A stretch of 7,615 nucleotides of DNA from Collinsella sp. (GTDB lineage Bacteria > Actinomycetota > Coriobacteriia > Coriobacteriales > Coriobacteriaceae). This document shows positions 4,940 to 7,615 of this stretch, piece by piece (the stretch's first letter is position 1; each line of letters starts with the position of its first letter). Made by a program: the position numbers and the translations under genes. The notes beneath the pieces are model-generated. The model was not told the origin of the DNA and ran no database searches. It worked only from the letters and a program-made list of their open reading frames with translations. The stretch covers positions 1-7,615 of the forward strand of contig DXMX01000009.1 of NCBI GenBank assembly GCA_019413955.1. The letters are read 5' to 3'.

Positions 4940-6139
4940 ATGGCTTCATCCCCGAGCTACATACCGTACCTATGCGTGGCAGCGGCGGCTTTTATCACGA
5001 CCTTCCTCGCGGTGCCCCTGGTCAAGCGCTTGGCAATTAAGCTCGATGCCGTCGACTATCCTTCTAAGCGCCGCATCAACACCAAGCCCATCCCGCGTTT
5101 GGGCGGAACGGCGGTGTTTTTGGGCCTGGTCGTTGCCTGCATTGTGCAAATCCTAGGCACCTGGTACCTAGGCTGGCCACCCGTCCTGGTGCCGCACCCG
5201 CGCCTTCACATTAGCTATCCCATGCTGGCGCTCTCCTTTACCGTCATCTTTGCGACCGGCGCTATCGACGACGTCTTCCAGCTCACGCCCAAGCAAAAGC
5301 TGGCCGGACAGGTCCTCGCCGCGCTTATCGCCTGCATGGGCGGCCTAAAAATCGGCGTCATCGTCAACCCGTTTGCTCCCGGCGAGATCATGCTCGGATG
5401 GCTCGCCTACCCCATCACCGTAATCTATCTGGTGGCATTCACCAACATCATTAACCTCATCGACGGCCTCGACGGCTTGGCCACGGGCATCTGCGGCATC
5501 GCCTCGTTCACCATGTTTTCGATGGCCGTTCTCTCGGGCCGCATCGACGCCGCCGCGCTCTCCATTGCGCTCTTTGGCGCCTGTCTGGCCTTTTTGCGCT
5601 ACAACTTCAACCCCGCAAGCATCTTCTTGGGCGACTCGGGGTCGCTGCTTCTGGGCTTTGCGCTGGGCTCCATCTCGCTGCTCAACGTGAGCCGCACCGC
5701 CGCACTCACCTCGCTTATCATCCCGCTCATCGTTGCCGGCGTGCCTATCATCGACACGTTTAGCGCCATCGTGCGCCGCAAGCGCGCCCACATTAGCATC
5801 GGGCAGGCCGACAAGGGCCACATCCACCACCGCCTGATCCAAGAAGGCTACAACCAAAAACAGGCTGTGCTGCTCATCTATGCCTGGTGCATTATGCTTT
5901 CGGCCGGCGCCGCCGCCATCAATCAGGTCGAGGTGCCCATGCGCGTGCTCATCTTTACCGTGCTTGCCATTGGCTCGGCGGCCTTTGCCAAGCACCTGCA
6001 CCTGTTTGAACCCGTGCTGCGCCACCATTACAACAAGCGCACGCACGAGGACGAACTGGTCACCCCCGACGACCCCGCCTTTAAGCAGGAGGAGCAGGCA
6101 GCCGAGGAGCGCAAAGAAGAGCGCCACCACAAGCTCTAG
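4940..6139 (+). CDS. wecA: Polyprenyl-phosphate HexNAc-1-phosphate transferase, WecA/TagO family
   Basis: An integral membrane enzyme that moves a sugar-1-phosphate (in this family usually GlcNAc-1-P from UDP-GlcNAc) onto undecaprenyl phosphate, starting a cell-envelope polymer such as teichoic acid or another surface glycan. Of 399 residues, about eleven hydrophobic segments are visible (roughly 7-26, 54-75, 92-108, 123-139, 150-168, 183-199, 203-219, 228-249, 254-275, 307-328, 333-350). Catalytic-site motifs are PRLGG (52-56), the Asp pair GAIDD (107-111), NIINLIDGLDGLATG (169-183), and FLGDSGS (229-235). The cytoplasmic loop ends in ADKGHIHHRL (290-299); this HxHH motif separates WecA/TagO from MraY. 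The charged tail (about 352-399, Glu/Lys/His-rich) makes it longer than TagO (about 358). The start at 4940 gives the normal family N-terminus, although its ribosome site (GGCGG, 11 nt away) is weak. The polymer cannot be deduced, because no other glycan gene is in view. Confidence 0.93.
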   Translation: MASSPSYIPYLCVAAAAFITTFLAVPLVKRLAIKLDAVDYPSKRRINTKPIPRLGGTAVFLGLVVACIVQILGTWYLGWPPVLVPHPRLHISYPMLALSFTVIFATGAIDDVFQLTPKQKLAGQVLAALIACMGGLKIGVIVNPFAPGEIMLGWLAYPITVIYLVAFTNIINLIDGLDGLATGICGIASFTMFSMAVLSGRIDAAALSIALFGACLAFLRYNFNPASIFLGDSGSLLLGFALGSISLLNVSRTAALTSLIIPLIVAGVPIIDTFSAIVRRKRAHISIGQADKGHIHHRLIQEGYNQKQAVLLIYAWCIMLSAGAAAINQVEVPMRVLIFTVLAIGSAAFAKHLHLFEPVLRHHYNKRTHEDELVTPDDPAFKQEEQAAEERKEERHHKL

Positions 6140-6272
6140 GGCAAGCTGCCGAGGATGTGCCAAGGCACCGTTAGCCAAGCACGGCCGCGCCGCACCCATC
6201 GCACATGCCGCACCACGCGCGTCCCTCTCCCGCCCCTCGCCTACTTACGCACCACCCCTCCAATAAACGCGT

Positions 6273-6278
6273 TATCAT
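6273..6278 (+). promoter_or_regulatory. Probable -10 element of the trpS promoter
   Basis: TATCAT matches the -10 consensus at five of six positions and would start transcription near 6285, 25 nt before the trpS start codon. No convincing -35 lies 16-18 nt upstream, where the sequence is C-rich. The gap 6140-6272 otherwise holds only the near-palindrome GTGCC-AA-GGCAC (6157-6168), with no T-run, so I see no clear terminator for the WecA-family gene. No T-box is evident in front of trpS, since the leader would be too short. Confidence 0.35.
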
Positions 6279-6309
6279 CTTGACCCATGAACATACGTTA
6301 GGAGCAATC

Positions 6310-7359
6310 ATGCCAAACGAGAACAGCTACGAAGTCGCGCTGCAAAAGAGCAACGCCATTCGCGAGGGCCTGACCAAGACGCCCGAGAAGTTCACCATGC
6401 TCACCGGCGACCGCCCCACCGGCCGTCTGCACCTGGGCCACTACTTCGGCACCCTCAAGGGCCGTGTTGAGCTGCAGAACATGGGCGCCAAGACCAACGT
6501 GCTCATCGCCGACTACCAGGTCATCACTGACCGCGACACGACCGAGCACATCCAGGACAACGTGTACAACATGGTCATGGACTACCTTGCCTGCGGTATC
6601 GATCCCGACAAGACCATGATCTACGCGCACTCCGCCGTGCCCGCCGCCAACCAGCTCATGCTGCCGTTCCTGTCGCTGGTGTCCGAGGCCGAGCTGGCGC
6701 GCAACCCCACCGTCAAGGCCGAGATGGAGGCCTCGGGCCATGAGCTTACCGGCCTTCTGCTCACCTACCCGGTGCATCAGGCCTGCGACATCCTGTTCTG
6801 CAAGGGCAACGTGGTGCCCGTCGGTCGTGACCAGCTGCCGCACATCGAGCTCACCCGCACCATCGCCCGCCGCTTTAACAACCGCTACGGCAAGGTGTTC
6901 CCCGAGGTCGACGCGCTGCTGTCCGAGACCCCGCTGCTGCCCGGCCTGGACGGCCGCAAGATGAGCAAGAGCTACGGCAACGCCATCAACATCTCGATGA
7001 CCGCCGAGGAAACGGCCAAGCGCATCAAAAAGAGCCAGACCGACTCCGAGCGCATGATCACGTTCGATCCCGAGAACCGCCCCGGCGTGTCCGGTTTGCT
7101 TTCGACGGCCGCCATCTGCACCGGTCGCTCCGAGGTCGAGATTGCCGAGGAGATCGGCATGGGCGGCTCCGGCCAGCTCAAGAAGTACGTGACCGAGGCC
7201 GTCAACGAGTACTTCGCCCCGATCCGCGAGCGTCGCCAGCGCTACGAGAACGACTTGGATTACGTGAAGGACGTGCTGCACGAAGGTAATCGTCGCGCCA
7301 ACGAGATCGCCGAGCAGACCCTGGCCGAGGTTCAGGACGCCATGGGCATGGTGTACTAG
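6310..7359 (+). CDS. trpS: Tryptophanyl-tRNA synthetase
   Basis: Charges tRNA-Trp with tryptophan using ATP, in the cytosol. The 349-residue product has the class I Rossmann fold signatures: DRPTGRLHLGHYFG (34-47, HIGH motif as HLGH at 41-44) and GRKMSKSYGNA (215-225, KMSKS at 217-221). Between them, PVHQACDILFCKGNVVPVGRDQ (154-175) is the family's tryptophan- and ATP-site region. Length matches bacterial TrpRS (about 330-350). The start at 6310 is supported by AGGAG five bases upstream; the longer open frame back to 6205 adds only Pro/His-rich residues unlike the family. Codon choice is more strictly C/G-ending than in the WecA-family gene, as expected of a highly expressed gene. It is probably transcribed from its own promoter and ends at the large inverted repeat 54 bases downstream. 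Confidence 0.97.
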   Translation: MPNENSYEVALQKSNAIREGLTKTPEKFTMLTGDRPTGRLHLGHYFGTLKGRVELQNMGAKTNVLIADYQVITDRDTTEHIQDNVYNMVMDYLACGIDPDKTMIYAHSAVPAANQLMLPFLSLVSEAELARNPTVKAEMEASGHELTGLLLTYPVHQACDILFCKGNVVPVGRDQLPHIELTRTIARRFNNRYGKVFPEVDALLSETPLLPGLDGRKMSKSYGNAINISMTAEETAKRIKKSQTDSERMITFDPENRPGVSGLLSTAAICTGRSEVEIAEEIGMGGSGQLKKYVTEAVNEYFAPIRERRQRYENDLDYVKDVLHEGNRRANEIAEQTLAEVQDAMGMVY

Positions 7360-7412
7360 GCAAAGCGCTTTCGCACAACATAGACGGTAAGATTAGATTT
7401 CTCCCCGAAACA

Positions 7413-7454
7413 GGAACAGGCCCGCTGGCAGTTAGTTGCCAGCGGGCCTGTTCC
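7413..7454 (+). terminator. Perfect 18-bp hairpin without U-tract, probable trpS transcript end
   Basis: GGAACAGGCCCGCTGGCA (7413-7430) is followed by a 6-nt loop (GTTAGT) and its exact reverse complement (7437-7454). The stem is long, GC-rich and mismatch-free. No T-run follows on the plus strand (CGAAGTACACC), and only TGTTTC follows on the minus strand. This matches the tail-less terminators proposed for high-GC actinobacteria, and it could serve both strands. It may instead be a copy of a dispersed intergenic repeat. Confidence 0.6.
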
Positions 7455-7488
7455 CGAAGTACACCGTTGAATCGCACAGAGGGGAGGA

Positions 7489-7548
7489 ATGCGAATCAAA
7501 CTCAACAGGGCAGGCTTTTTCATCGCCTATTGCCTGCTCCGTTGCTGA
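7489..7548 (+). other. Possible 19-codon ORF with purine-rich ribosome site
   Basis: ATG at 7489 to TGA at 7546-7548 encodes 19 residues (MRIKLNRAGFFIAYCLLRC). It is preceded by AGAGGGGAGGA directly against the ATG, which is a strong but closely spaced Shine-Dalgarno stretch. An imperfect 8-bp inverted repeat, GGGCAGGC (7508-7515) with GCCTGCTC (7531-7538), lies inside it. It has no run of one amino acid that would suggest an attenuation leader. It may be a short leader or membrane peptide, or only a chance reading between two converging genes. Confidence 0.15.
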
Positions 7549-7570
7549 AACCAATATAGTTCACCGTGGT

Positions 7571-7615
7571 TTACTTTCTGATGGCAAAGTACGCCACCAC
7601 ACCTTCTCCATAAGT
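7571..7615 (-). CDS. Possible C-terminal end of an unknown gene running off the right edge
   Basis: Reading inward from the right edge on the minus strand gives an open frame of 14 residues (TYGEGVVAYFAIRK) ending in TAA at 7573-7571. The stop is followed by AAACCA/TGGTTT (7548-7553 and 7567-7572), a weak 6-bp inverted repeat partly overlapping it. The peptide looks like a natural protein end, but 14 residues are too few to identify a family or exclude chance. If real, the gene would converge on trpS, and the 18-bp hairpin would lie between them. Confidence 0.25.
   Translation of the reverse strand, partial: TYGEGVVAYFAIRK

Noticed and set aside
5345..7281. Long minus-strand frames antisense to the WecA-family gene (5345-6199) and to trpS (6298-7281).
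   Set aside because: The plus-strand genes carry intact catalytic motifs and ribosome sites. The antisense products are low-complexity His/Val/Gly/Ala-rich strings.
7362..7371. The palindrome AAAGCGCTTT right after the trpS stop.
   Set aside because: Ten bases with no loop cannot form a hairpin and there is no second copy nearby; it is most likely chance.
1..7615. Search by eye for CRISPR arrays, direct-repeat tracts, insertion sequences, attachment sites at the tRNA, and toxin-antitoxin or phage-defence genes.
   Set aside because: No regularly spaced repeats, transposase or integrase motifs were seen, and no second copy of the tRNA 3' end was noticed nearby. All large coding regions are accounted for by housekeeping or single unidentified genes.

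Overview
The window reads as a stretch of core chromosome from a high-GC Gram-positive bacterium. Codon third positions are strongly G/C-rich. The encoded proteins (a long Gram-positive-type PncB, a WecA/TagO-type transferase with a long charged tail, a TrpRS with HLGH and KMSKS) suggest an actinobacterium, most likely class Coriobacteriia (Collinsella-like). That placement is inferred from protein flavour and base composition, not from a database search.

The left block (1 to about 4415) lies entirely on the minus strand. Read in transcription order it holds: a PflX-type radical SAM protein (4415 to 3477); a tRNA-Ala(CGC) (3325 to 3253) with a clear sigma-70-type promoter and a strong intrinsic terminator; a small coiled-coil protein with one C-terminal membrane helix (3188 to 2730); nicotinate phosphoribosyltransferase pncB (2645 to 1140); a hairpin that overlaps the pncB stop codon; and glutamate 5-kinase proB (1058 to beyond the left edge). 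The coiled-coil gene, pncB and probably proB look like one transcription unit lying directly downstream of the tRNA terminator.

The strand changes in a 524-base gap without a protein gene (4416 to 4939). This gap contains the most interesting element of the window: a structured RNA of about 165 nt on the plus strand (roughly 4545 to 4710). It has a closing stem, an apical stem, side hairpins and a textbook intrinsic terminator, and I read it as a probable 6S RNA (ssrS). The right block is on the plus strand: a WecA/TagO-family polyprenyl-phosphate sugar-1-phosphate transferase (4940 to 6139), tryptophanyl-tRNA synthetase trpS (6310 to 7359), then a perfect 18-bp inverted repeat without a U-tract that probably ends the trpS transcript. 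The last 160 bases hold only a possible C-terminal gene fragment on the minus strand.

The genes serve separate housekeeping roles: proline synthesis, NAD salvage, translation, and cell-envelope polymer initiation. I see no CRISPR array, insertion sequence, phage gene or defence cassette, and no convincing new multi-gene system. The points worth a second look are the structured RNA, the tRNA terminator placed 18 bases before a start codon, the unidentified coiled-coil membrane protein, and several unusually tidy inverted repeats.
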